Shown here: one piece after another, positions 25,123-36,748 of the stretch
Layout: each line of letters opens with the position of its first letter
Position numbering within the stretch: the stretch's first letter is position 1
Assembly: GCA_018292915.2 (NCBI GenBank)
Contig: JACVVK020000444.1
Location: forward strand, 488,501 to 552,500
From: Batillaria attramentaria
Lineage: Eukaryota > Mollusca > Gastropoda > Batillariidae
Length of the DNA stretch: 64,000 nt
Direction: 5' to 3'
Translations under genes and position numbers: made by a program
The notes under the pieces: generated by a model
Database searches by the model: none
What the model was told of the DNA's origin: nothing
Seen by the model: the letters and a program-made list of their open reading frames with translations, nothing else

Positions 25123-25240
25123 GCCTACGGCACCCGGTGTTCCCAGGCGGTCACCCATCCAAGTACTGACCGGGCCCGACGTTGCTTAACTTCGGTGATC
25201 GGACGAGAACCGGTGTTCTCAACGTGGTATGGCCGTAGGC
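25123..25240 (-). rRNA. 5S rRNA, copy 3
   Basis: Intact 118-bp copy identical in its conserved blocks to copy 1, followed in sense by a pol III T-run. Confidence 0.95.
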
Positions 25241-25636
25241 GGGAGAAAAGGCGATGTTTAATCATTATACGCATTGTATTATATGCAAATTAACATCGGT
25301 CAAGGCCGTGATATTAGATAACATGACCGGTGATGTTGATTGTTTATTTTATTAACACCGCCATCGACAACGACGCCGCTAACTTCTCTCTGCACGCGGC
25401 GCACCTGAGTATTATACGGTCACGTGATGCGTGCCTTTCAGGTTCCCAGTGGCGCAATGGTTGCTGTAGTGGCAAACTGATGCCCGGCCTGCCACCGGAT
25501 ACTGAAAATTGCCCCGTCGTCTTCGGTAACGTGTGCAAAGAATAACATTTCGAGAAACAAAACCCGGAAAAACAATGATATGTAAAACAAACAAAACGGT
25601 ACACAGTTTAAAAAAAAAAAAAAAAAAAATGAAGTC

Positions 25637-25754
25637 GCCTACGGCACCCGGTGTTCCCAGGCGGTCACCCATCCAAGTACTGACCGGGCCCGACGTTGCT
25701 TAACTTCGGTGATCGGACGAGAACCGGTGTTCTCAACGTGGTATGGCCGTAGGC
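25637..25754 (-). rRNA. 5S rRNA, copy 4
   Basis: Intact 118-bp copy with box A and box C; a T-run of 20 follows in sense (25610-25629). The LINE insertion lies 90 bp upstream of its start. Confidence 0.95.
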
Positions 25755-25770
25755 GAGAGAAGAGGTCGAT

Positions 25771-25783
25771 TTTAATCATTATA
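25771..25783 (-). promoter_or_regulatory. TATA-like upstream element of 5S genes
   Basis: In sense TATAATGATTAAA at about -29 to -17 from 5S copy 4. The same word precedes both gene types of the array (first type: GTATAATGATTAAACATCG) although the sequence around it differs, which suggests selection. Upstream TATA-like elements of 5S genes are known in several invertebrates. Confidence 0.6.
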
Positions 25784-25843
25784 TCCCGGCATTACACTAT
25801 ACTGATGCAACACTGACAACATAAGGCGTTTGCACGATAAGTA

Positions 25844-28800
25844 ATAGTTTAGTTAGTTTAGTCCTCTTTATTCCCTGGGGAACATAGGGCTGCAACCACA
25901 CTCCGCCAGCGCACTCGGTTCTGGGACGCCCTCTTTAGTTCGGCCCACGTCGTTCCGGCGGCCTTGGCTTCAGTGTCCGTACTCCTCCGCCAGGTCTGCT
26001 TCGGTCGGCCCACTTTGCGCTTTCCCTGGGGGTTCCAATCAAGGGACTGCCTGGTGACATTTGATGTTGGCTTTCGCAAAGTGTGTCCGATCCATCCCCA
26101 TTTCCTTTTCTTGATCTCCTGCTCGATGGGGACCTGTCTTGTTCGCTCCCAGAGGTCTTGGTTGGTGATCACCAGTGGGTATCTGATGTTGAGAATGTTG
26201 CGGAGGCATCTGTTGATGAAGGTTTGCAGCCTGTGGGAGCCTGTCTTGGTGGTGCGCCATGTCTCCGAGCCATAGAGTAGGACCGACTTCACATTTGAGT
26301 TGAAGATCCGGATCTTGTTTCGCAGGGATAGGGCTGTGGATCTCCAGATGGGGCGCAGAGTGCGAAAGGCATGTCTGGCTTTGTTGGTGCGGCTCTTGAT
26401 GTCTTCGTCCGTTCCTCCATCCTTGCTGACAACGCTGCCGAGGTAGATAAACTTGTCCACCTCTTTGATGTCTTCCTGGTGCAGCTGGATGGGGTCGTGC
26501 TGTTTGTGGTTGACTCTCATGACTTCGGTCTTGCTGATGTTGATCTTGAGGCCGGTCTTCTCAGCTTCTTCGGCAACTCTGTTCAGCTTCTCCTGCGCAT
26601 CTTGTTGTTTGTGGGAGAGGAGGGCGATATCGTCCGCGAAATCCAGGTCCTCAAGCTGCTTGCTGAAGGTCCACTGGATCCCTGTCCGCTTGCCGTCGGT
26701 GGCTTGCCTCATGACCCAGTCGACCACCATCAGGAAGATTGTGGGTGAGAGGATGCAGCCTTGACGAACGCCGGTCCGTACTGTGAATGGTCCTGTCAGT
26801 TTCCCGTCGTGGATTACCTGGCAGGTGGCATCTTCGTACAGCTGTCGGATGATGTTGACAAACTTTGGTGGAAAACCATAGTGAGACATCAGCTTCCAGA
26901 TGACCTCCCTGTCAACACTGTCGAACGCGTTCTGGAAGTCAACGAAGGTGCTGTACAGGGGGGTCTGCCACTCCAGGGACTGCTCGATGATGATCCTCAT
27001 CGTGGCTATGTGATCAGTGCAGGATCGGTCGTTGCGGAATCCTGCCTGTTCCTCCCGGAGTGTCTTGTCCAGCGCGGTCTTCAGCCTCTCCAGGATGATC
27101 CTGGTGAGAACCTTCCCTGGTATGGACAGGAGCATGATGCCTCGCCAGTTGCTACAGGATGAGAGGTCCCCTTTCTTTGGCAGCTTTACAAGGTGTCCCT
27201 TCTTCCAGTCTTGTGGCACGCTCTCGCTCTCCCAGATCTTCCTCAGGAGCGGGTGCAGCATGTCGGTGGAGGTCTGGATGTCGGCCTTGAGGGCTTCTGG
27301 TGGTATGCCGTCGGGGCCTGCTGCTTTGCCAGACTTGAGGGACTTGATGGCTTTGATGATCTCTGTCTTGGTAGGGGGGTTGGTGCTGATGTCGAGTAGC
27401 TGGGCTGCCGGTGGTATGTCTGGTGGGACTGGTGGTGGAGGCCTGTTGAGCGTTTCCTTAAAGTGTTCAGCCCACCTTGTTCTTTGGTCTTCCTCTTTGG
27501 TGATGATTTGTCCGTTCTTGTCTTTGACCGGTCTGGTGGGGTTGTTATTTTTCCCAGAGAGTGTCCTTGTTATTTCGTAGAGCCGTTTCATGTTCCGTTG
27601 TCCTGCTGCTGTTTCTGCTTCTTCTGTGAGGTCGTTGATGAAGTTCCTCTTGTCGTTCCTTGCGCTCCTCTTGACCTGCCGGTTGACGTCCCAGTATTGA
27701 GCCTGCAGGTCGCGCTTGTGGTCTTGGTCGTCAGTGTGGTTGATCAGGTCTTTCAGACGTTTCCTCTCTGTGATGAGGTCCCAGGTGTCAGATGTAAGCC
27801 ACTCTTTGTGTTGTCTCGTCTTCTTTCCCAGCACTTCCCTGCATGTTGCTGTCCAGGTTTCTCGCAGGTCATGCCAGTGCTCCTCGATTGTCTCTTCAGG
27901 TAGTGTGTCGAGAGCGCTGAATCTGTTCCTCAGTTCACATCTGAAGGCGTTGGTCTTGACGCTCTCCTTCAGACTGTGCACGTTGTACTTGTGGGATGGT
28001 CTGTCTGCCTGGTCTCTGTAGGCCTTCAGCTTGATCTTGATCGCTGCAATGACGAGGTGATGGTCTGAGGCTGCATCAGCTCCCCGCTTTGCTCGGACGT
28101 CCAGCAAGCTTCTTCGCCACTTCCTGCCGATGGTGATGTGGTCGATCTGGTTTACAGTTCTTCCGTCCGGTGATGTCCAGGTGGTTTTGTGGATGGTCTT
28201 GTGGGGGAAGATGGTGCCTCCGATGACCAGGTCGTTGGTGGTGCAGAATTCTGTGAAGAGCTCTCCGTTCTCGTTCTGTGTCCCTGTTCCGTGTTTGCCC
28301 ATGATGAGTTCTCTGTCTGTGTTGTCGGTGCCCACTTTGGCGTTGAGGTCTCCCATGAGGATCTTCAGGTCTCTTCTCGGTGCTTTGTCGAGGGCGGCTT
28401 GGAGCTGCTCGTAGAAGTTCTCCTTTTCTTCCTCGTCCGCCACGTTGGTGGGGGCGTAGCACTGGAGGATGGTGACTTTCCTGCCCTTAGAATTGAATCT
28501 GGCGCTCAGGATCCTTGGTGACACTGGTTCCCAGGACAGTAGTGCTTGTGTTGCTTCAGGTGTCATCAGCAACGCTACTCCGTGCATGTGTGGCTGGCCG
28601 TCTTCGTGTCCGGAGTAGAGGATGGTGTCTCCGGAGGTGAGTCGTGTGCGTCCTGTTCCTGTCCATCTTGTCTCGCATAGGCCGAGCAGCTTCAGATTGT
28701 ATCTATGCATTTCTTGACTCACTTGTGCTGTCTTTCCTGTTTCATATAGGGTTCGGATGTTCCAGGTCCCTATCCTGGCTTTGGTCTTGGCCGTCAGAAG

Positions 28801-29126
28801 AGTAGTCGGCGCACTGGCTTCCCGAGGGCTTTCACCAGCTCGCGTCATGGGCTCTACTAGAGAGGACTCTTCCTGGACCAAGTTGCGTTGTAGATCTGTG
28901 GTTGTAGTTTCTGTAACAGGTTTTCTTTTTAAAGAGTTGGGTTGTTAGCCCTACTCAAACCCCCAACCTGGAGGACCAGTGAGTGCGCTTCGTCTGGCCT
29001 CTACCCTTCGACCTGTCCAGCATGGGTGGCCCTACCAGGAGACGAATCTCCCGCCGGCATAGCTCTCGGGGTCATGGAGACACGCAAGCCCCATCTCCAA
29101 CGGCAAGGATGCACTCATCGATCGGG
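25844..29126 (-). mobile_element. Full-length RTE-like non-LTR retrotransposon inserted in the 5S array
   Basis: The exact direct repeat ACGATAAGTA lies on both sides (25834-25843 and 29127-29136), interrupting a spacer sequence that is continuous in all other units. The 5' UTR is about 245 bp, one long ORF follows, and the 3' UTR is only about 14 bp, ending in a CTAAACTAACTAAACTAT tail. A short 3' UTR with a small-repeat tail instead of poly-A fits the RTE clade. Confidence 0.9.
25858..28881 (-). CDS. Endonuclease/reverse transcriptase of RTE-like LINE (intact, 1007 aa)
   Basis: One uninterrupted ORF encodes both enzymes for target-primed retrotransposition. The N-terminal APE-type endonuclease shows GTWNIRTL, LCETRW, QCYAPTN, MGDLNAKVG, NQIDHI and SDHH (about residues 35-290). 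The reverse transcriptase follows (about 470-800) with AAGPDGIPPEAL, EEQAGFRNDRSC, VDFQNAFDSVDRE, RQGCILSPTIFLM, the catalytic LDFADDIALL and GLKINISKTEVM. The C-terminus has WGWIGHTLRK, GRPKQTW and QNRVRWRSVVAAL. No RNase H or gag-like ORF is visible. No stop or frameshift breaks it, so it may be active or very recent. Clade assignment (RTE) is from overall layout; a phylogeny would be needed to confirm it. Confidence 0.9.
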   Translation of the reverse strand: MVQEESSLVEPMTRAGESPREASAPTTLLTAKTKARIGTWNIRTLYETGKTAQVSQEMHRYNLKLLGLCETRWTGTGRTRLTSGDTILYSGHEDGQPHMHGVALLMTPEATQALLSWEPVSPRILSARFNSKGRKVTILQCYAPTNVADEEEKENFYEQLQAALDKAPRRDLKILMGDLNAKVGTDNTDRELIMGKHGTGTQNENGELFTEFCTTNDLVIGGTIFPHKTIHKTTWTSPDGRTVNQIDHITIGRKWRRSLLDVRAKRGADAASDHHLVIAAIKIKLKAYRDQADRPSHKYNVHSLKESVKTNAFRCELRNRFSALDTLPEETIEEHWHDLRETWTATCREVLGKKTRQHKEWLTSDTWDLITERKRLKDLINHTDDQDHKRDLQAQYWDVNRQVKRSARNDKRNFINDLTEEAETAAGQRNMKRLYEITRTLSGKNNNPTRPVKDKNGQIITKEEDQRTRWAEHFKETLNRPPPPVPPDIPPAAQLLDISTNPPTKTEIIKAIKSLKSGKAAGPDGIPPEALKADIQTSTDMLHPLLRKIWESESVPQDWKKGHLVKLPKKGDLSSCSNWRGIMLLSIPGKVLTRIILERLKTALDKTLREEQAGFRNDRSCTDHIATMRIIIEQSLEWQTPLYSTFVDFQNAFDSVDREVIWKLMSHYGFPPKFVNIIRQLYEDATCQVIHDGKLTGPFTVRTGVRQGCILSPTIFLMVVDWVMRQATDGKRTGIQWTFSKQLEDLDFADDIALLSHKQQDAQEKLNRVAEEAEKTGLKINISKTEVMRVNHKQHDPIQLHQEDIKEVDKFIYLGSVVSKDGGTDEDIKSRTNKARHAFRTLRPIWRSTALSLRNKIRIFNSNVKSVLLYGSETWRTTKTGSHRLQTFINRCLRNILNIRYPLVITNQDLWERTRQVPIEQEIKKRKWGWIGHTLRKPTSNVTRQSLDWNPQGKRKVGRPKQTWRRSTDTEAKAAGTTWAELKRASQNRVRWRSVVAALCSPGNKED

Positions 29127-30205
29127 ACGATAAGTAAACCATGTTGTATATGAGGGCCCATGATGTTGATTGTTAATTTCTTCAAAATGACATCGCCAAC
29201 GACGCGACCGCTAACTCCTCTCTCCACGTGGCGCACCTGAGTAATTCTCGGCGGTCTCACGTGATGCCGCGTACCCGGCTGTCGGCCGGTTCCCGATGGC
29301 GCCGGCAGGGTCACTGACTTGGTGAAAGACTGATGGCTTGACTAGTGGTTGACGTTCCTTTATCGTTTCAAGAGTAACATTTTGTAATAAAGAGCGATTC
29401 GACTTTAAATGAAATGAAAATGCGTGAAATGAAAACTGATGATAATCAGAATTTCGTGGCAGCCGGTTACGCCGGAATACTGAGCCGGCGGGGTACGACT
29501 GAATGTATATACTGAATCAGGATCCGTTAATGGCCGGTCGGCGTTTTCAAGGATTAATTTTTAAAGCAAATTTGATTCAAATAAATATTATTGTCGTGTT
29601 TTCTTTTAGAGATACGAGTATATGCTGAACCAACTGAGACGAACCACAGGTGAAAGAGGCAAGGAACTGAACTCTTTCTCCTTTAGCGATTATTGTATTG
29701 TTGCAGTTCCTTCCCTTGCTCAACCCTTCCCGTCCTCATTAATTCAGAGTGGTCGTTTAATTAAGGGGGTACACGGCGCGTTCGTAATGCACAGCCTGCA
29801 GATGACAGTGTACTGCATTTGGCTATGATGACGAATTGTTATTATCAGTGTATATGTGACGTACCAGACATCCAAGACTGATTCTGACACATAACAAATA
29901 AAGAATAAAGGCCTTGCAGCAGAGACATAAATTTATGTCATTTTCTGCTTGCCATGAAGAAAGTCTGGCATAAATGCAACAGAGCTAAGAAAAAGACAAT
30001 AAATGAAGAAATAAGGAATGGTAAAAAAAAAAAAAAAAAAAAAAAAAATTGCACGGCCGGCGGAGTTGAAGAAGATAATAGATAAACTAATATATCTAAA
30101 TAAAAGATAACACTAAATGAATAAAATGATGAATGGGGCTCGACGGTACAGGCAAGAAAGAAGATGAAAAATAAACAAACTAACAAATGATAAAAAAAAA
30201 AGTTC

Positions 30206-30323
30206 GCCTACGGCACCCGGTGTTCCCAGGCGGTCACCCATCCAAGTACTGACCGGGCCCGACGTTGCTTAACTTCGGTGATCGGACGAGAACCGGTGTT
30301 CTCAACGTGGTATGGCCGTAGGC
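30206..30323 (-). rRNA. 5S rRNA, copy 5
   Basis: Intact 118-bp copy with all internal promoter blocks and a T-run in sense. Confidence 0.95.
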
Positions 30324-30707
30324 GGGAGAAAAGGCGATGTTTAATCATTATACGCATTGTATTATATGCAAATTAACATCGGTCAAGGCCGTGATATTAG
30401 ATAACATGACCGGTGATGTTGATTGTTTATTTTATTAACACCGCCATCGACAACGACGCCGCTAACTTCTCTCTCCACGCGGCGCACCTGAGTATTATAC
30501 GGTCACGTGATGCGTGCCTTTCAGGTTCCCAGTGGCGCAATGGTTGCTGTAGTGGCAAACTGATGCCCGGCCTGCCACCGGATACTGAAAATTGCCCCGT
30601 CGTCTTCGGTAACGTGTGCAAAGAATAACATTTCGAGAAACAAAACCCGGAAAAACAATGATATGTAAAACAAACAAAACGGTACACAGTTTAAAAAAAA
30701 AAAAAAA

Positions 30708-30786
30708 AGTACTGACCGGACCCGACGTTGCTTAACTTCGGTGATCGGACGAGAACCGGTGTTCTCAACGTGGTATGGCCGTAGGC
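30708..30786 (-). pseudogene. Truncated 5S rRNA, copy 6
   Basis: Only the first 79 bp in sense remain. The sequence breaks at CAGTACTT and passes straight into the terminator T-run, losing box C and the 3' strand of the closing helix. It also carries the change GGGCCC to GGGTCC, shared with copy 12. Confidence 0.9.
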
Positions 30787-31432
30787 GAGAGAAGAGGTCG
30801 ATTTTAATCATCATATCCCGGCATTACACTATACTGATGCAACACAACATTAAGGCGTTTGCACGATAAGTAAACCATGTTGTATATTAGGGCCCATGAT
30901 GTTGATTGTTAATTTCTTCAAAATGACCGTGACATCGCCAACGACGCGACCGCTAACTCCTCTCTCCACGTGGCGCACCTGAGTAATTCTCGGCGGTTTC
31001 ACTGACGTCATGCCGCGTACCTGTCGGGTTCAGTCCCGATGGCGCCGGCAGGGTCACTGACTTGGTGAAAGACTGATGGCTTGACTAGTGGTTGACGTTC
31101 CTTTATCGTTTCAAGAGTAACATTTTGTAATAAAGAGCGATTCGACTTTAAATGAAATGAAAATGCGTGAAATGAAAACTGATTATAATCAGAATTTCGT
31201 GGCAGCCGGTTACGAATACTGAGCGGCGGGGTACGAATGTATATACTGAATCAGGATCCGTTAATGGCCGGTCGGCGTTTTCAAGGATTAATTTTTTAAA
31301 GCAAATTTGATTCAAATAAATATTATTGTCATGTTTTCTTTTAGAGATACGAGTATATGCTGAACCAACTGAGACGAACCACAGGTGAAAGAGGCAAGGA
31401 ACTGAACTCTTTCTCCTTTAGCGATTATTGTA

Positions 31433-32100
31433 CACTCTCTGGGGCACAGAGTCTTTCAGTGGAAAGTACCTCTGTGCACAGTGGGGAAATGGCGCTCACT
31501 GCGCTACCGTGACGGGCCTAAAATTTTGTCTCGGTGCTCTCAAACACAAGGTCGCGCACTATGTCATCCTTGACCAGCTTTGAACCCAGAGGGATCCTCA
31601 ATGGCGCAAGTAATGGCAGGCTGTCTCCAGAGTGAAAGTAGGCGTGTTTCTGAATCAGAGACATACATAACATGTCTCTGTCTGAATGGACAGATCTATT
31701 ATTACATTCAGTCCTAGAGCACGGGTGTGTATGCTTTTGTAATCGTCTCTTATTCCACCACAAGGCAGGTACGTGATCGTCTGCACCGTGCAATAATACT
31801 TGCCAGTAGAGTGCAACACCTTGGCCTGTCAGAGTGCAACCCCCTTGCCGTTTACTCACATCCTGTTGGATCAGTGTACCACGTAAACAGTGCCATCAAA
31901 GCGCAACAATAATTGTCCGCTGGCAAAGATTTTGCCCAAACGAAAAGTGGTCGGATATTCAAGACTTCCTTTCAAATCGATTCATATGACATACAAGTCT
32001 TCGCTTTTCTAAAAAAATTTCGCCATTTTTGAAAATGGCGCTGGGTGTAAGCAGTCACATTTTCACGCCCCGCCGAAAAGGGACTGCACTCTGGAGTCTA
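31433..32100. mobile_element. Unclassified 668-bp insertion with 9-bp target site duplication (copy 1)
   Basis: ATTATTGTA flanks it at 31424-31432 and 32101-32109, and units without the insertion have the site once. It starts CACTCTCTGGGGCACAGAG and ends GGGACTGCACTCTGGAGTCTA. Clear terminal inverted repeats are not evident. It has a 113-codon minus-strand ORF (31518-31859) that I do not recognise. Confidence 0.75.
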
Positions 32101-32619
32101 ATTATTGTACTGTTGCAGTTCCTTCCCTTGCTCAACCCTTCCCGTCCTCATTAATTCAGAGTGGCCGTTTAATTAAGGGGGTACACGGCGCGTTCGTTAT
32201 GCACAGCCTGCAGATGACAGTTTACTGCATTTGGCTATGATGACGAATTGTTATTATCAGTGTATATGTGACGTACCAGACATTCAAGACTGATTCTGAC
32301 ACATAACAAAATAGTGCATAAAGAATAAAGGCCTTGCAGCAGAGACATAAATTTATGTCATTTTCTGCTTGCCATGAAGAAAGTCTGGCATAAATGCAAC
32401 AGAGCTAAGAAAAAGACAATAAATGAAGAAATAAGGAATGGTAAAAAAAAAAAAAAAAAAAAAATGCACGGCCGGCGGAGTTGAAGAAGATAATAGATAA
32501 ACTAATATATCTAAATAAAAGATAACACTAAATGAATAAATGATGAATGGGACTCGACGGTACAGCCAAGAAAGAAGATGAAAAATAAACAAACTAACAA
32601 ATGATTAAAAAAAAAGTTC

Positions 32620-32737
32620 GCCTACGGCACCCGGTGTTCCCAGGCGGTCACCCATCCAAGTACTGACCGGGCCCGACGTTGCTTAACTTCGGTGATCGGA
32701 CGAGAACCGGTGTTCTCAACGTGGTATGGCCGTAGGC
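32620..32737 (-). rRNA. 5S rRNA, copy 7
   Basis: Intact 118-bp copy followed in sense by GAAC and a T-run. Confidence 0.95.
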
Positions 32738-33136
32738 GGGAGAAAAGGCGATGTTTAATCATTATACGCATTGTATTATATGCAAATTAACATCGGTCAA
32801 GGCCGTGATATTAGATAACATGACCGGTGATGTTGATTGTTTATTTTATTAACACCGCCATCGACAACGACGCCGCTAACTTCTCTCTCCACGCGGCGCA
32901 CCTGAGTATTATACGGTCACGTGATGCGTGCCTTTCAGGTTCCCAGTGGCGCAATGGTTGCTGTAGTGGCAAACTGATGCCCGGCCTGCCACCGGATACT
33001 GAAAATTGCCCCGTCGTCTTCGGTAACGTGTGCAAAGAATATCATTTCGAGAAACAAAACCCGGAAAAACAATGATATGTAAAACAAACAAAACGGTACA
33101 CAGTTAAAAAAAAAAAAAAAAAAAAAAAATGAAGTC

Positions 33137-33254
33137 GCCTACGGCACCCGGTGTTCCCAGGCGGTCACCCATCCAAGTACTGACCGGGCCCGACGTTGCT
33201 TAACTTCGGTGATCGGACGAGAACCGGTGTTCTCAACGTGGTATGGCCGTAGGC
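33137..33254 (-). rRNA. 5S rRNA, copy 8
   Basis: Intact 118-bp copy of the second type (GACTTCA then a T-run of more than 20 in sense). Confidence 0.95.
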
Positions 33255-34411
33255 GAGAGAAGAGGTCGATTTTAATCATTATATCCCGGCATTACACTAT
33301 ACTGATGCAACACAACATCAAGGCGTTTCAGTGCACGATAAGTAAACCATGTTGTATATTAGGGCCCATGATGTTGATTGTTAATTTCTTCAAAATGACC
33401 GTGACATCGCCAACGACGCGACCGCTAACTCCTCTCTCCACGTGGCGCACCTGAGTAATTCTCGGCGGTCTCACTGACGTGATGCCGCGTACCTGTCGGG
33501 TTCAGTCCCGATGGCGCCGGCAGGGTCACTGACTTGGTGAAAGACTGATGGCTTGACTAGTGGTTGACGTTCCTTTATCGTTTCAAGAGTAACATTTTGT
33601 AATAAAGAGCGATTCGACTTTAAATGAAATGAAAATGCGTGAAATGAAAATGATAACTGATCAGAATTTCGTGGCAGCCGGTTACGAATACTGAGCGGCG
33701 GGGTACGAATGTATATACTGAATCAGGATCCGTTAATGGCCGGTCGGCGTTTTCAAGGAATAATTTTTTAAAGCAAATTTGATTCAAATAAATATTATTG
33801 TCATGTTTTCTTTTAGAGATACGAGTATATGCTGAACCAACTGAGACGAACCACAGGTGAAAGAGGCAAGGAACTGAACTCTTTCTCCTTTAGCGATTAT
33901 TGTATTGTTGCAGTTCCTTCCCTTGCTCAACCCTTCCCGTCCTCATTAATTCAGAGTGGCCGTTTAATTAAGGGGGTACACGGCGCGTTCGTTATGCACA
34001 GCCTGCAGATGACAGTGTACTGCATTTGGCTATGATGACAAATTGTTATTATCAGTGTATATGTGACGTACCAGACATCCAAGACTGATTCTGACACATA
34101 ACAAAATAGTGCATAAAGAATAAAGGCCTTGCAGCAGAGACATAAATTTATGTCATTTTCTGCTTGCCATGAAGAAAGTCTGGCATAAATGCAACAGAGC
34201 TAAGAAAAAGACAATAAATGAAGAAATAAGGAATGGTAAAAAAAAACAAAAAAACATTGCACGGCCGGCGGAGTTGAAGAAGATAATAGATAAACTAATA
34301 TATCTAAATAAAAGATAACACTAAATGAATAAATGATGAATGGGGCTCGACGGTACAGGCAAGAAAGAAGATGAAAAATAAACAAACTAACAAATGATAA
34401 AAAAAAAGTTC

Positions 34412-34529
34412 GCCTACGGCACCCGGTGTTCCCAGGCGGTCACCCATCCAAGTACTGACCGGGCCCGACGTTGCTTAACTTCGGTGATCGGACGAGAACC
34501 GGTGTTCTCAACGTGGTATGGCCGTAGGC
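34412..34529 (-). rRNA. 5S rRNA, copy 9
   Basis: Intact 118-bp gene. Its 5' flank in sense (CTTCTTCTCTC before the gene) resembles the second-type flank, although its 3' flank is first-type, as if gene conversion had mixed the two. Confidence 0.93.
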
Positions 34530-34910
34530 GAGAGAAGAAGTCGATGTTTAATCATTATACGCATTGTATTATATGCAAATTAACATCGGTCAAGGCCGTG
34601 ATATTAGATAACATGACCGGTGATGTTGATTGTTTATTTTATTAACACCGCCATCGACAACGACGCCGCTAACTTCTCTCTCCACGCGGCGCACCTGAGT
34701 ATTATACGGTCACGTGATGCGTGCCTTTCAGGTTCCCAGTGGCGCAATGGTTGCTGTAGTGGCAAACTGATGCCCGGCCTGCCACCGGATACTGAAAATT
34801 GCCCCGTCGTCTTCGGTAACGTGTGCAAAGAATAACATTTCGAGAAACAATGATATGTAAAACAAACAAAACGGTACACAGTTTAAAAAAACAAAAACAA
34901 AAATGAAGTC

Positions 34911-35028
34911 GCCTACGGCACCCGGTGTTCCCAGGCGGTCACCCATCCAAGTACTGACCGGGCCCGACGTTGCTTAACTTCGGTGATCGGACGAGAACCG
35001 GTGTTCTCAACGTGGTATGGCCGTAGGC
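34911..35028 (-). rRNA. 5S rRNA, copy 10
   Basis: Intact 118-bp gene. The downstream T-run is interrupted by G residues (TTTTTGTTTTTG in sense). Confidence 0.93.
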
Positions 35029-36163
35029 GAGAGAAGAGGTCGATTTTAATCATTATATCCCGGCATTACACTATACTGATGCAACACTGACAACATAAGG
35101 CGTTTGCACGATAAGTAAACCATGTTGTATATGAGGGCCCATGATGTTGATTGTTAATTTCTTCAAAATGACATCGCCAACGACGCGACCGCCAACTCCT
35201 CTCTCCACGTGGCGCACCTGAGTAATTCTCGGCGGTCTCACGTGATGCCGCGTACCTGTCGGGTTCCCGATGGCGCCGGCAGGGTCACTGACTTGGTGAA
35301 AGACTGATGGCTTGACTAGTGGTTGACGTTCCTTTATCGTTTCAAGAGTAACATTTTGTAATAAAGAGCGATTCGACTTTAAATGAAATGAAAATGCGTG
35401 AAATGAAAATGATAACTGATCACTAGAATTTCGTGGCAGCCGGTTACGAATACTGAGCGGCGGGGTACGAATGTATATACTGAATCAGGATCCGTTAATG
35501 GCCGGTCGGCGTTTTCAAGGATTAATTTTTTAAAGCAAATTTGATTCAAATAAATATTATTGTCATGTTTTCTTTTAGAGATACGAGTATATGCTGAACC
35601 AACTGAGACGAACCACAGGTGAAAGAGGCAAGGAACTGAACTCTTTCTCCTTTAGCGATTATTGTATTGTTGCAGTTCCTTCCCTTGCTCAACCCTTCCC
35701 GTCCTCATTAATTCAGAGTGGCCGTTTAATTAAGGGGGTACACGGCGCGTTCGTTATGCACAGCCTGCAGATGACAGTGTACTGCATTTGGCTATGATGA
35801 CGAATTGTTATTATCAGTGTATATGTGACGTACCAGACATCCAAGACTGATTCTGACACATAACAAATAAAGAATAAAGGCCTTGCAGCAGAGACATAAA
35901 TTGATGTCATTTTCTGCTTGCCATGAAGAAAGTCTGGCATAAATGCAACAGAGCTAAGAAAAAGACAATAAATGAAGAAATAAGGAATGGTAAAAAAAAA
36001 TAAAAAAAATTGCACGGCCGGCGGAGTTGAAGAAGATAATAGATAAACTAATATATCTAAATAAAAGATAACACTAAATGAATAAATGATGAATGGGGCT
36101 CGACGGAACAGCCAAGAAAGAAGATGAAAAATAAACAAACTAACAAATGATAAAAAAAAGTTC

Positions 36164-36281
36164 GCCTACGGCACCCGGTGTTCCCAGGCGGTCACCCATC
36201 CAAGTACTGACCGGGCCCGACGTTGCTTAACTTCGGTGATCGGACGAGAACCGGTGTTCTCAACGTGGTATGGCCGTAGAC
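36164..36281 (-). rRNA. 5S rRNA, copy 11
   Basis: 118 bp with a changed second base (sense GTCTACGG for GCCTACGG) and an altered immediate 5' flank. It is otherwise intact. Confidence 0.9.
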
Positions 36282-36671
36282 CGGACAAAAGGCGATGTTT
36301 AATCATTATACGCATTGTATTATATGCAAATTAACATCGGTCAAGGCCGTGATATTAGATAACATGACCGGTGATGTTGATTGTTTATTTTATTAACACC
36401 GCCATCGACAACGACGCCGCTAACTTCTCTCTCCACGCGGCCGGGCGCACCTGAGTATTATACGGTCACGTGATGCGTGCCTTTCAGGTTCCCAGTGGCG
36501 CAATGGTTGCTGTAGTGGCAAACTGATGCCCGGCCTGCCACCGGATACTGAAAATTGCCCCGTCGTCTTCGGTAACGTGTGCAAAGAATAACATTTCGAG
36601 AAACAAAACCCGGAAAAACAATGATATGTAAAACAAACAAAACGGTACACAGTTTAAAAAAAAAAAAAAAA

Positions 36672-36748
36672 TACTGACCGGACCCGACGTTGCTTAACTT
36701 CGGTGATCGGACGAGAACCGGTGTTCTCAACGTGGTATGGCCGTAGGC
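36672..36748 (-). pseudogene. Truncated 5S rRNA, copy 12
   Basis: The same truncation and the same GGGTCC change as copy 6, lying about 5.96 kb away in the duplicated block. Box C is absent. Confidence 0.9.

Noticed and set aside
25964..28948. Several open frames of 60-190 codons on the plus strand across the LINE
   Set aside because: They are shadows of the GC-rich 1007-codon minus-strand ORF; none shows a domain.
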